Origin: Corydoras sp. C115
Taxonomy: Eukaryota; Chordata; Actinopteri; Siluriformes; Callichthyidae
Direction of reading: 5' to 3'
Assembly: GCA_019802505.1 (NCBI GenBank)
Contig: JAFMOC010000024.1
Coordinates: forward strand, 2,008,001-2,072,000
DNA: 64,000 bases
The notes below the pieces were generated by a model. That model searched no databases and was not told the origin of the DNA. It saw only the letters and a list, made by a program, of their open reading frames with translations. How positions within the stretch are numbered: position 1 is the stretch's first letter; each line of letters starts with the position of its first letter. Below are positions 1 to 10,340 of this stretch, in pieces. The position numbers and the translations under genes are program-made.

Positions 1-190
1 TCGTCCTCGGTGCTGGTCGTATGTTTAATGTCACTAGTCTGTTCGTACCTCATGTTTTGTGGTGTCACTACACCTTTAATAAACCCGATTTTCTGCTACC
101 TGCGTGCCGGGCTCCCTTCAGCCGTTAAAGCGCGGCGGCTCTGCGCTTCCTATGCGCAGCCGCTTTACCCCGAGGTAGACTACAGTGACA
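1..190 (+). mobile_element. LTR fragment, short LTR retrotransposon (same family as 11441-12920)
   Basis: The sequence matches the reverse complement of the LTRs at 11441-11793 and 12636-12920 over nearly its whole length, including the AATAAA polyadenylation signal (78-83) and the terminal GTGACA at 185-190. The element therefore reads on the plus strand and its left part lies outside the window. The DNA after 190 does not match the internal start of the complete element (which begins GAACGACC), so this is a 3' LTR or a solo LTR rather than a 5' LTR. The short ORF over it is not a gene. Confidence 0.85.
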
Positions 191-591
191 TAGATGCAAA
201 CACAATGTAACTCAACGTTTACATTTGGGCGAGGATCAGAAAAAACGAGTATATATAATTGACAAGGGACGTATTTGACAGAATAAACACTGCTGAAGAT
301 AATGACATGACACTGAACTGAAACAAAGACCAATTAATTAAAAAACAAGGACTAATGACACAAAGCACAGACAGGCAGGACAAAACCAGTAAATAAACAC
401 AGATGGAAATGCAAACCTTTTATCCCTTACAATTTACATTTTTTTTTTTACTTTTAAATTGGCATGTGGTGGCATAAGAAAACAGAGAAACAAAATGTGA
501 CATTTGGGATTAATATCTACATTTTTTAGGAATTATTATTACCTACATATAGGTATGTTTATGGTTTTACATTTAAAATAAATTTTTAATG

Positions 592-822
592 AGGGTATGG
601 TAGCTCAGTGGTTAGGGTGTTGCGCTATCAATCTGAAGGTTGTGGGTTCAAATCCTAGGTCCTCTGAAGTTACCAATGTGAATCCTTGAGCAAGACCCTT
701 AGCCCTCACTGCTCCAAGGGGCACTGTATGTAACCCTGTGTTCTGACCCCAACTGAAATGGGATACTTGTAAGTTGCTTTGGATAAAAACATCTGCCAAA
801 TGACTAAATGTAAATGTAAATA
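592..822 (+). mobile_element. tRNA-derived SINE with LINE-type tail, near full length
   Basis: The head has a polymerase III A box (TAGCTCAGTGGTTAG, from 601) and a B box (GGTTCAAATCC, 645-655), as in a tRNA gene. The body contains the CTTGAGCAAGACCCTTA and GCTCCAAGGGG motifs. The tail is TTTGGATAAAA..ATCTGCCAAATGACTAAATG followed by a TGTAAA repeat. The tail matches the 3' end of the LINE fragment at 8371-8597. Other copies or pieces lie at 6262, 16535, 28795, 45535, 47306 and 58494. This is not a functional tRNA gene: there is no proper acceptor stem. Confidence 0.85.
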
Positions 823-896
823 AATGCTCTATATTAGAATAAGAATAAATGTATGTTTCATTTAGCTATTACACATCAAACATACTTTGTAAATAC

Positions 897-1294
897 TAGG
901 GGTGTATTCAACTAAAGATTTTCATAGTCGAATCTGATTCGTCAGATTTTCCCTAGTCGACTGATAGTCGAATCAGTTAAAATTTCACCACAAGATGGCG
1001 CTATAAGCGTGGTTTTTAAAAAATATATATTTTTTAATATATTTCACTTTTTTTTCTAACAAAAGAAAACCTTTTTTTTGTTTTTCTTTTTTTTCTAGAA
1101 ATTAGGATGATTTTATTTGACAAAAGGCTATATATATAACGAAAACAAAGACATTTCATGTAAAAACTAATGCTTAGCAGCAGCCATGGGCACCCCCATG
1201 TGGTCAAAATGGTACATTCGACTATGAGGTTCATAGTCGACTACGGTTCTCCGAATCGAATCGTCGAATCAGCGAATATTGCAGCTCACCCCTA
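897..1294. mobile_element. Non-autonomous hAT transposon (MITE), intact ends
   Basis: The element begins TAGGGGTGTATTCAAC and ends GCAGCTCACCCCTA, giving terminal inverted repeats of the TAGGGGTG/CACCCCTA type. Several internal GATTCGA / TCGAATC repeats lie close to both ends. It is flanked by a perfect 8-bp duplication GTAAATAC (889-896 and 1295-1302), which is the hAT signature. At 398 bp, with no long ORF, it cannot encode a transposase. The identical flanks suggest a fairly young insertion. Confidence 0.9.
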
Positions 1295-1781
1295 GTAAAT
1301 ACTACCTCATTACATTGTTTTAACTGGTTTAAGTGCTGTCTCATGAATGAATGCAGCAGCTTGAGAGTTTAGTATCTCTAAAATAACAGCCGATAACCAT
1401 TGTGCTAGATGATTTATGTGCCGCTTATTTGCTACATGTTTTACATACTGCCTACTTCCCTAGTTAGGCTAGTAATGCAGTAATTTCTGTATTGCTGACC
1501 CCTGAGCACCCTTAGATCTACTTTACTCTATGTTCTGTTTAGAGATTTCCTTTTTAAAAAACATACAATAAATACATACAAAAATAAATGGGTATGTTAT
1601 TCAGAAGTCCATAAATGCTGACAACAATAATCTGAAATAGCAGTGCTGAGTGGTGATGGAGTTACCAAATTAAATACAATTTAAGAAGTTTAAAGTAGCT
1701 TAGTATATATGAATTGTACATATAAAATATAAGCCCTACCTTGAATCCATGTTTTTAGAGAGTGAATTAGAGAGAAATGCA

Positions 1782-2066
1782 GGAGAACATGAAAACTTCA
1801 CCCTGATTGGGATTTGAACCATATACACCTAGGACAGGTCACCAATTTATCGCTCAGCACATTCACTCACACAGTCACCAACTATATGGGGCAATTTAGA
1901 ACATTCAATTTACCTTAAATCAATGTTTTTGGACTGTGGGGGGAAACTGGAGAATCCAGAGTAAAGATACGTTGACACGGAAAGAACATGAAAACTCACA
2001 GATTGGGATTAGAAACTGAAATCTCCAGTGCTGAAAGGCGAATGTGCTAACCAATAAACCTTATCA
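1782..2066 (-). mobile_element. V-SINE copy, old and diverged
   Basis: This is a minus-strand copy of the dominant tRNA-derived SINE (DANA/Mermaid, V-SINE type). Recognisable are the CTATATGGGGCAATTTAGA block, the GGACTGTGGGGGGAAACTGGAGAA central domain and the inverted head (GCTAACCA). The tail and parts of the body are rearranged, with a second piece of the head region at 1795-1835. Confidence 0.7.
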
Positions 2067-2917
2067 TATTATTCTTATTATTATAAAAGCTGAATTATTC
2101 ACATTAACAGTAACTAAGCAACCCATCATTATTTGGCATTGATGAGAAACAATGATGACAGAAAATTAATTTTGCATTAACTGATTAAATTTAAAAACAA
2201 GAACTCCAGAATTTTGATAAAATACAATGAAAAATGAATACAAGAAATGCATTTTTGCTAACCGTGGTCCTTTGACCTTTGCTAAAAAAATTGATAGACC
2301 ATGGATGGAATTCTATTTGAAGAGATACATCAACCCTCCCCAATGACACAACCATTTACAATCATTGCCATGGATCAGAGTCCATTATATGGCAACACCA
2401 TCATTTATTAATATTGCAATAACCTGGACTAGAACCTGACAACTGCCCTGGTGTCCCTAGGTAATAATGAAGAAAAATAAGAGTAACTAGTTATTTGTAC
2501 TCTTATTCCCCTCCATCACAATAATTGTTGTGTGACTGATAGGGGTCCCGAGATCTCCCATAATCCCTACTCTTGCAGTTTGCTGTGCTGCTAAAGTTGG
2601 ACAGTGTATTTAAAGTATGATAGATTGTCGTTCGGTAAAGCGTGCCTGATGCTCTACTTTATGTGCCTGCTGTCCCAAAGGAGGAGAATACTTACAAGAA
2701 TTGCAATGTGGTTTTGTCAGTAAGCTTTTTTTGGCATTGTTTTTTCTGCAGTGATTAAGAACATTTGTTTCAAGATTTTATTATTATTATTATCATTATT
2801 AACATAGATTTATGCCAGTTGCCTAAAAAGATGGTCTTCTTTCTATAAACCCTGGAATAACAGTACCACAGGCTTCCCTTTAAGTCAAAATATTAATTAG
2901 GAATATATCACCTCCAA

Positions 2918-3274
2918 GGACAGCACATTGGTGCTAAGTGGTTAACACGTTCGCTTCTCGGTGCTGGGGATTCCAGGTTTGAATCCCAATATGGGTGGAG
3001 TTCCCTTGATCTCCCCGTGTCCATCTGGGTTTCCTCCAGGATCTCTGGTTTCTTCCCACACTCTAAAAACATGGATTCAAGGTAAATTGAATGCTGTAAA
3101 TTGCCTCATATAGTATGTGTTTGTGAGTGAGTGTGCCCAAAATAGATTGGTCCCCTGTCCTGGGTGTATCTGCTCAGTGCCCAAAACTTTCTCACCCGAA
3201 TGGGCATGGAGAAACCCCCCTGACCCCCTAACCAACCCTAGTACAGGATTAAGCGTAAGATAATGAATGAATGA
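2918..3274 (+). mobile_element. V-SINE copy, nearly full length
   Basis: The head carries an A-box-like GCTAAGTGGTTAACACG and a B box GGTTTGAATCCC. It is followed by the conserved V domain (GGTTTCCTCC..GGTTTCTTCCCACACTCTAAAAACATGGATTC), the ATTGGTCCCCTGTCCTGGGTGTATCTG block and a (GAAT)n tail. This copy shows the order of the family: tRNA head, V domain, variable (TG)n region, LINE-like 3' part, tetranucleotide tail. Confidence 0.85.
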
Positions 3275-3275
3275 G

Positions 3276-3447
3276 TGTGTGTTTGTGTGTGTCTGTATGA
3301 GTTAATGTGCCCAGATCTAGATTGGCAACCTATCCTAGGTGTATCTGCCCAGCTCCTGAAACGTTCTCCTCTGGATGGGCATGGGGAACCCCTCCCCATG
3401 ACCCTAGTAAAGGATTAAATGGTAGATAATAAATCAATAAATGAATT
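3276..3447 (+). mobile_element. V-SINE 3' half, tandem to the previous copy
   Basis: The 3' half repeats directly behind the full copy: TGTGTTTGTGTGTGTCTG, CCTATCCTAGGTGTATCTGCCCAG, CTCTGGATGGGCATGGGGAA and an AAT-type tail. It has no tRNA head, so it is either a 5'-truncated insertion into the tail of the first copy or a tandem duplication. Confidence 0.75.
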
Positions 3448-3483
3448 AATATTAGCTTCAGTCCTCATTACGCTAATGCTAAT

Positions 3484-3760
3484 CAGAATCGAACTTTATT
3501 TGGCAAGTATTCTCACATACAGGGAATTATTTCTTGGTTCTGAAAGCTTGCATTACAGATACACTCATCTTTGTCATCCATTTACACACACAACTTACCC
3601 TTACTCTCTTTCTCTCTCTCTCTTTCGCTTTCTCTCTCTCTCACTGTCTTACACATCTGTAAATTTAAACATGCACAGTATAATATGTACATTTAAAGTG
3701 AAGTGAAGTGGAAGTGAAGTGCTTGAAATAAAAAAAATAATGTACAGTGTGGCATTAAGC
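3484..3760 (-). mobile_element. LINE 3'-UTR tail fragment
   Basis: On the minus strand this ends in an AATAAAGTTCGATTCTGATT-like tail (CAGAATCGAACTTTATT at about 3484-3500 on the plus strand). It is preceded by the sequence complementary to TTGGCAAGTATTCTCACATACAGG. The same tail occurs at 46436-46500 behind LINE coding sequence. The pyrimidine-rich (CTCT)n tract at about 3607-3650 lies inside. The ORF at 3419-3706 is not a gene. Confidence 0.65.
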
Positions 3761-4249
3761 TATCCTCAATGTTGTGTGTATTTTTTTATTATTTCATTTT
3801 TTTCTAAACAGTAGTTGTTAGTTAATTGTAAAAAAAAATTAAAACTTAATTTATTCTTCTAACATAGTTTTATTTGCATGTGAGATAAAATAATTGGCAA
3901 TCAACCATCTACACAGTTAATGTAAATATGTAATGTAATATACTTTTGATTATTTATTTATTAAAGATATTTGCATCCCTTCAATGCTGTCTTGTGAGGT
4001 TTGCATTAACATGTTCATTAGTATGTAGTAAACATCTGCTCCTTCAATCGCAATTTATGTATATTTTATTTCTAGTCTGAAAAGTTGTATAGAAATAATA
4101 CACCACACAACATTCCAAGCGATTTATAAAAAAGCTTGACAAAAATAAAATGGCCAGCAATAATATACAGTACTGTATATTACAATGTAGTGGGCATCCA
4201 CATTGATGTTTGCGAGGGCAGAAGTATTCTGATGGGACTGTACACTTTT

Positions 4250-4512
4250 GTTCATTCCTTTATTATCTTCCACTTAATCCTCTACTCGGATTGCGGAGGG
4301 GCGTTTCCAAATGCCCAACCAGGGGTGAACGTTTCAGGTGCTGGCATTAAATTTACCTTTTTTTTTATTAGCTGGGGAGGAAACCGGAGAACCTGGAGGA
4401 AACCCATGCCCAAATGGGAAGAACATGGAAACTCCATCCAGCTTTGTATTCAAAACTGGATCCACAGCACTGAGAGGTGGACAGGCTAACTACTAAGCCA
4501 CCGTGCTGTGTG
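4250..4512 (-). mobile_element. V-SINE copy with internal deletion
   Basis: Minus-strand copy from the tail side (TTTATTATCTTCCACTTAATCCTC) to the head (CTACTAAGCCACCGTGCTG). The middle part with the (CA)n and CTATATGGGG blocks is missing, replaced by a jump from GGTGCTGGCA to AAATTTACC at about 4340-4355. Confidence 0.8.
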
Positions 4513-5367
4513 GGACTGCACACTTCAATATACTAAATTGGAAAACTTTCTTAAAAGATTGTCAAGTTCCACTTTTTTGTCATTTTTTAGCAGTCACACC
4601 AATACGTGAACCAAGCCAAATCCCTATAACCCTAACCTGAAGACTAGGGGGTGAACAGTGCAGAAAAAACACAAGAGGATAAGCAGAAAGTGGAATAACA
4701 ATAATACATTTATTAATGACAAGACAGGGGAAACAACCAAACAGCAAAAGCAACACCCAAGAGATCAATGAAAATAACATGAAAGAGAAACACACACACA
4801 CAAAATACCTAGCGCACACACGACGCCATAGAGGGAAATTATAACTCGCATTGTAGGGAGACAAGTTAAACCTAAGATCTAGATTTTAATCTACAGGGAT
4901 TAATTAACCACCATAGAAAGTAAATGTGTTTTGTTTAATGTTCTTTTATAGACTGACCATTATTCAGAGTCATGAACAGTGACGGCAGGGCTATTTTAAA
5001 TTTGAGGAGACTTGTAAGAACATACTTCTTCCCAGCATTGATTTAATGAATTATAGGAACCAAAAGAAAGCCTGCACCTTGTGACTGGAGTTTACATCTT
5101 GGATTATATAACTAAATGAGTTCACGCAGATACAGATATTGATGCTACCATTCCCCAAAACTCTGAAAATTATTGAAATATTTTAAGTTTTTACTCAATT
5201 AAAAAATTAATGTAGAGCAGAGAGAATGTTGTTTGAAGAGGATATATCTGGGAAAGAAGAAGGGAAGCCTGGTTTTAAGGCAGCAAATCTATGCTAATAG
5301 TACAGATTTTTTCTGTAATTTGCACTGCTTTTTTTGCACTGCACTCTGCTCCTTAATGGCTGGGTAT

Positions 5368-5738
5368 CTGGAGATCTCATCTCATTACCTTCTGTTTAAT
5401 CCTCTACTAGATTCGCATGGGGTTTTCCAATGCTTATTGCCTATCCAGGGGAACGTTTCGTGCGCTGGCCTGATACACGCAGGACAGATTGCCAATCCAC
5501 TGCTGGGAACACATTTCATCACACAGACACACTATATAGGTCCAAAATGATAGGAGCAATTTAGAGCAGCCAGTTTACCTTGAATCCATGATTTTGGACT
5601 GTAAGAGGACACTGGAGAACCCGTAGAAACCCACGAGACACGGGGAGAACATGGAAATTCCACCTGCTAGAAATCACCTGTATTCCCAATGCTGAGAGGT
5701 GGATGTGCTAAAAATAAGCCACCATCCTGCCTGGCATC
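5368..5738 (-). mobile_element. V-SINE copy, nearly full length
   Basis: Minus-strand copy containing CCTCTACTAGATTCGCATGGGG, CCAGGGGAACGTTTCG, ACACTATATAGG and the inverted V domain GGACTGTAAGAGGACACTGGAGAACC. It ends in the inverted head AAATAAGCCACCATCCTGCC. Divergence is moderate. Confidence 0.8.
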
Positions 5739-6261
5739 TAGAGATTTGATGTACAAAACTCAGTTGGTTGTACCATGCTGTACCCAAAAGCCCATAAAAA
5801 ATAGTCGATATCTCTCTTCATTTTGTGAGGAAAGTCACCTAAAAACTTGACTTACAGTGAGTTACTATGTTATCCTGTATGTACAGAGATACTGCCTTAG
5901 GAGAGACATCTTATATTTCCCATAAATTAATTTGCTGTTTAACAATACCATTGGCCAAATCCCATTTGTCACATCTGCTCCACCCTCTTTCTTCCCCGGA
6001 GTTCCAACACCTGCTCCTCATTTACCTTTGTTAGCGCCATTCCTTTCTCTCTTATTCAGCTCTCTCTCTTTAATTTCCTGATGTTGGATCCTTGAACTTT
6101 TTTGTTTCAAGCAGAAATTAGGACCTCGCTATCGTTGGCATTCTTGATGGCTCGAGGTCTGTGCCTTCATTTGCTACACCTGTTGCTTTAACATCTCACT
6201 CGATTGCTTTTCCTTTTTTGTCTGTGATTTGCTGCCCTGTTTTCTGTCATTTTTGAATTTT

Positions 6262-6318
6262 TACATTTACATTCAGTCATTAGCAGACACTTTTATCCAA
6301 AGCAACTTACAAATGAGA
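6262..6318 (-). mobile_element. Tail of tRNA-SINE/LINE family
   Basis: The reverse complement reads TAAGTTGCTTTGGATAAAAGTGTCTGCTAATGACTGAATGTAAATG, the tail shared by the 592-822 SINE and the 8371-8597 LINE. Nothing else of the element is left. Confidence 0.7.
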
Positions 6319-7132
6319 GAACAATTTGTCCACTGATCTAAGTTTTATTATCCAGTAAAACCTATATTGCAAATTACTTAATGATGTTTGTAATTTTTTT
6401 AGAAGGCTCCACAAGTGACAACCTTTATGGATGTTGTTCTTCTGATCATTGGGGTCATGTTTCTACCACATGAATAACTCTACGTTATTCATCCAGCCAA
6501 TGGACATTTATAGCAATGTTTAAGTAATATTATTAATGGTCATTTTCAGGAGGTACTTATACAGCAATTACATTTCCACAGTTTAGGGTGGAATAAAAAC
6601 ACAATATTTATAAAGCCATTAAGGATATTGATTTTTTTGTGTCATTATGTAATGACTGCTAGCATGAATGGAGTGTGGAAGAAAGTATGCCACCAGTCTG
6701 TCTTCAATTGAGTTTAAGAATGTAAAGAAGAAATTAAAAACAGCTTTAAACAACTTGGTTAGCCTATTAAAGAATATAGAAATACATATAGCACTCGATG
6801 TGTCCTTGATGTGCAATATTAGGAGTTTATTACTGAAGACCTTATAGAACTGGAAACTCAGAAATCAAGAAAGGCAGAAATTAAAGTAAAAAAAAAAGTG
6901 TATGATAAGTTTTAGCAATTCGATAGGTATACTGAATGGTACACAAAAGATGTAACAGCCATTTGTGATGCAGGCCAGTGCTGCCATGGTGGTTATAATA
7001 CAAAATCCACATCACTAAAATGGTTCTTTTCAAGAATAGAGAAACTTAAATCTTGCATGAAACAAAATCCTGCAAACATTTAGTTTTATCTGTATGTTTG
7101 TGTGTGTGTGTGTGTGTGTATTGTGCATATTG

Positions 7133-7440
7133 TGGATGGCAAGTTTGCCTCTCAGCGCTGAGGATCCCTGTTCGACTCCCAATCTGGGTAGAGCTTCCTG
7201 TGTCCACACGTGTCTCCTCCAGGTTCTCCAGTTTCCTACCACACTCTAAAAACATGGATTCAAGGTAAAGTGAATGCTCTAATTTGCCACATATGGAGTG
7301 TGTTTGTGTGTGTCTGTATGAGTTCGTGTGCCCAGTGATGGATTGGTGTACTGTGTGTATCTGTCCAGCACCTGAAACATTCTCCCCCCCACCCTAGTAG
7401 AGGATTAATCGGAAGATCATGAATGAATGATGAATGAATG
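7133..7440 (+). mobile_element. V-SINE copy lacking the first part of the head
   Basis: The copy begins inside the head (GCAAGTTTGCCTCTCAGCGCTGAGGATCC) and keeps the B box (GTTCGACTCCC). It continues through V domain and body to a mixed (GAAT)n tail at 7420-7440. A (TG)n tract at 7097-7120 lies just upstream. The short overlapping ORFs on both strands are SINE translation artefacts. Confidence 0.8.
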
Positions 7441-7501
7441 ATTGTGCAGATATTAGCATCACCATCACATTGGATTCTGAAATGAAATTTAAAAATTTTG
7501 T

Positions 7502-7805
7502 AAATCATTCATTCATTCATTCATTCATTCATTATCTCCCGCTTTATCCTCTAGTAGGATCGCGGTGGGGTTCCCCATGCCCATCCAGGGGAGAACGTTT
7601 CGGGCACTGGGCAGATAGACCCAGGACAGGGCGCCAATCCATCGCTGGTCACACACACACTCACTCACACACACACACTCTATATGGGGCAATTTGGAGA
7701 ATTAAATTGACTTGATCCATGTTTTTAGACTGTGGGAGGAAACCGGAGAACCTGGAGGAAACCCACGCGGACACGGGGAGAACATGAAAACTCCACCCAC
7801 TAAGC
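7502..7805 (-). mobile_element. V-SINE copy, head to head with the next
   Basis: Minus-strand copy with an (ATTC)n tail at 7505-7535, then CCCGCTTTATCCTCTAGTAGGATCGCGG and a full body and V domain. The inverted head is mostly deleted: ACTCCACCCA is joined straight to CTAAGCC. The next copy starts at once in the opposite direction, so the junction (about 7798-7825) is palindromic: CCACTAAGCC/GGCTTAGTGG. Confidence 0.85.
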
Positions 7806-8040
7806 CGGCACGGTGGCTTAGTGGTTAGCACGTTCGCCTCTCAGCGCTAGGGATTCCTGGTTCGAATCCCCATCTGGGTGGAGTTTCCATGTTGTGCCTT
7901 TTGTAAATCAATTTATTTTTTTCTTACTGTAATTGCAAATGTTTAACTTTATGTGAAGATGTCAGAAAAGTATTTCACTGCTGACTGTACCATATATAAC
8001 TACGCATGCGACTTATAAACCTCATTTGATTTGATTTGAA
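7806..8040 (+). mobile_element. Chimeric insert: V-SINE head joined to a LINE tail
   Basis: A clean V-SINE head (GCACGGTGGCTTAGTGGTTAGCACG; B box GGTTCGAATCCCC) and the first bases of the V domain run to about 7892. The sequence then changes to a LINE-type 3' UTR (AAGTATTTCACTGCTGACTGTACCATATATAACTACGCATG) with ATAAACCTCATT and a (TTTGA)n tail at 8022-8040. It may be a template-switch product of the reverse transcriptase or two pieces that happen to be adjacent. Confidence 0.7.
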
Positions 8041-8370
8041 CATCGATTATTGGCAATTGGAAATAACTGACATCAGACTAAACTTTGACTCTCACACTCT
8101 CACATCAGTTTACGCTGAGCATTTAGTCATCCAGCACAACAATCTTATCATCAAACACAATGATAGCTGAATGATTTGGCTAGAACCCAAATAATTTGCC
8201 CTACCTGATTATTAATTTATTAAAATAAACTTTTTTTGAAACCACGCACTCTGGACAGAACCACAATCAATGGACAAAACCCCGATTTCTATTGGACAAG
8301 TGTCTTTGCAGTTCTGTAGCCTTGTTACTACAATTTTTTTTTATTATTATTTTATTTCATTTTTGCTAAC

Positions 8371-8597
8371 AGGGCATAATCTGGATCTGCCCCCTTTTAC
8401 CTTTACTCTAAATTTCAAAAATACATTCCGCTCTAGTAATGCTAAATCTCACTCCGTATCATTCACCACTGCTAAATAGTGGTACAATTTTCCCAAGTCT
8501 GTCCTTAAGGCGGAGTCACTTAGCATCTTCAAGAAACTTCTCTTATTTGTCCCTTTGGATACAAGCGTCTGCTAAATGACTAAAATTAAATGTAAAT
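8371..8597 (+). mobile_element. LINE (L2-like) 3' end fragment
   Basis: The piece from CTGGATCTGCCCCCTTTTACC to AATACATTCCGCTCTAG matches the end of the LINE coding region at 51530-51600 (CTGGATCTTCCCCCTCTTATC..AATACACTC). It then continues to TTTGGATACAAGCGTCTGCTAAATGACTAAAATTAAATG. That last part is the tail of the tRNA-SINE family at 592-822, so this fragment links the SINE to a partner LINE. The overlapping ORF (8270-8479) is not a gene. Confidence 0.75.
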
Positions 8598-8608
8598 ATA
8601 CAAAGATC

Positions 8609-8941
8609 TGCGACACGGTGGCTTAGTGCTTAGCATGTTCACCTCTCAGCACTAGGGATTCCTGGTTCGAATCCCAATCCGGGTGGAGTTTCATGTTCTC
8701 CCCGTGTCTGCGTGGGTTTCCTCCGGGTTCTCCGGTTTCCTCCCACAGTCCAAAAACATGGATCAAGGTCAATTGAATTCTCTAAATTGCCCCATATATA
8801 GTGTGTTTGAGTGGGTGAGTGTGCCCAGCAATAGATTGGCACCCTGTCCTGGGTGTAGCAGCCCAGCGCCCGAAACGTTCTCCCATGAATGGGCATGGGG
8901 AACCCCACCGCGACCCTAGTAGAAAATGGATGGATGGATGG
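8609..8941 (+). mobile_element. V-SINE copy, full length, (GGAT)n tail
   Basis: Complete copy from GCGACACGGTGGCTTAGTG to a GGATGGATGG tail. It is flanked by a perfect 13-bp duplication ATATACAAAGATC (8596-8608 and 8942-8954). It sits between the LINE tail and the AT-rich MITE half that follows. The tail is GGAT rather than the usual GAAT. Confidence 0.93.
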
Positions 8942-8954
8942 ATATACAAAGATC

Positions 8955-9214
8955 ATCATGAATGTCTAAACATCCAAAGAATCAAAAGTTGAAATAAGTT
9001 CATATTATAATGCATTGTGACACTTTGTGTTATAAAGCCTGATGCCATATAATAATGATGTAATGTTATAAAAATGTTGTAATAATTTATTTATTTATTA
9101 TAAACATCTGTGTACATTAACAAAGGATTATATTAACTGTTATAAAGCACTATGAATATTTTATATATGCACTTATAATGCATTATGAATACTGGATTTA
9201 TAACAAGTGTTACC
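8955..9214. mobile_element. AT-rich foldback MITE, one half
   Basis: One half of the family that is complete at 9588-10340. It begins in the middle (GAATGTCTAAACATCCAAAG) and ends in the terminal repeat ATAATGCATTATGAATACTGG..AAGTGTTACC (9175-9214). The other terminal repeat is missing. Confidence 0.8.
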
Positions 9215-9587
9215 AAATGTTTAGAAAAACTGAAAAGAATGTAAGAGAACTCTCAGTTACTTGCTTATCTATAATGAAATGGTTTTAACAAAAACTAAGT
9301 GAACTTCTCACCCTGAGCCCTGTGTATGGCCTTAACAATATACAAAGCTGCTGGACCCAAGCGGGTAGGAACTAAGGAGTGAACACAACATGAATAAAAT
9401 ACAACCTGAGTTGGCAACATGAGGTCTGTTCAGACCTGATTGTTGGATTAAATTTGGCCGGTTAGATTACATCTTTAAAAGGTGCTGTTAGATCTGACAT
9501 TTGTTAAGCATCTGGGGTTATGATCTGTAATAGAATCTAATTTTTAATAACCCTTTAAATAAAGTGGAACCTAAGCAAACAGATGAT

Positions 9588-10340
9588 GGTAACACTTTCT
9601 ATGAACCCGAAATTCAAAATGCATTATAAGGGCATTAATAAAGCTTTATAAAGTATTCATAATGCTTTAGAACATTTTTCATAAGCCTTTGTTAATGTAC
9701 ATAGATTTTCATAATCATAGTCATAAATTGTTACAACAATTTGACATAAGGCTTTATAACCCAAAGTGACATAATGCATTAAAATATGAACTTATTTAAA
9801 ACTTATTAAAATTTCATTATTAAAAAAAAACAAAAAAAAAACAAGATGATTACACTTTACTTAAAGTCTGTAAAGAGCATTTATAAGATTTTATAAGTCA
9901 TTATGCACTACTATGTATGCAGTCCCTTTCAAAGAGTTATGTATGTATACAGGTATAAGGTGAAGTATCAATAATGACACTTCACCTTATACCTGTAAAG
10001 AGAGCTTATAAGCTTTAATAAACCATTACTGTATTAGCACTTATAAAGTGATTTTCAGAAAAAGTGTTTGTTAAACACAAACGTTATAAGGCTTTATGTC
10101 ACTGGTCTCTTTAATAAGTTGTAAAAAATATATAAATATATAATTTATAATGCATTATGCCACTTTGTGTTATAAAGCCTTATGGCGTGTTTTTATAACA
10201 CTTTATGAGTGTGGTTATGAACATATATGGACATTAACAAGGGTGTATGACAAATATTATATAGCATTACAAATACTTTATAAAGCTTTGTAAATGTGTT
10301 AATAATGCATTATGAATACCAGATTTGGGTAAAGTGCTAA
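9588..10340. mobile_element. AT-rich foldback MITE, complete
   Basis: The left end GGTAACACTTTCTATGAACC and the right end (ATAATGCATTATGAATACC..GGGTAAAGTGCTAA) are inverted copies of each other, and most of the roughly 750 bp folds back (repeated GCATTATAA, GCTTTATAA and ACATTAACAA words in both orientations). It has no ORF. Other copies are at 8955, 21628, 26267, 28619, 29171, 31315, 40727 and 59289. The nested copy at 29171 suggests an 8-bp target duplication and thus hAT affinity. Confidence 0.85.
9949..9996. repeat. Perfect hairpin in the centre of the MITE
   Basis: Two perfect 18-bp arms (9949-9966 and 9979-9996; ACAGGTATAAGGTGAAGT and its complement) are separated by 12 bp. The hairpin is near the middle of the foldback element, where the two halves meet. 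Confidence 0.85.

Noticed and set aside
601..655. Real tRNA gene
   Set aside because: It has A and B boxes but no acceptor stem or proper cloverleaf, and the same head is followed by SINE body and tail in several copies.
5950..6245. Possible solo LTR (TGTCACATCTGCTCC..)
   Set aside because: I could find no matching second copy, no clear CA end and no target duplication.
8639..8959. 106-codon minus-strand ORF (and similar 60-120 codon ORFs over other V-SINEs)
   Set aside because: The same peptide pieces (GVPMPIQGRTF, FWTVGGNRRTWRK and the like) recur wherever the SINE occurs; they are translations of the repeat.
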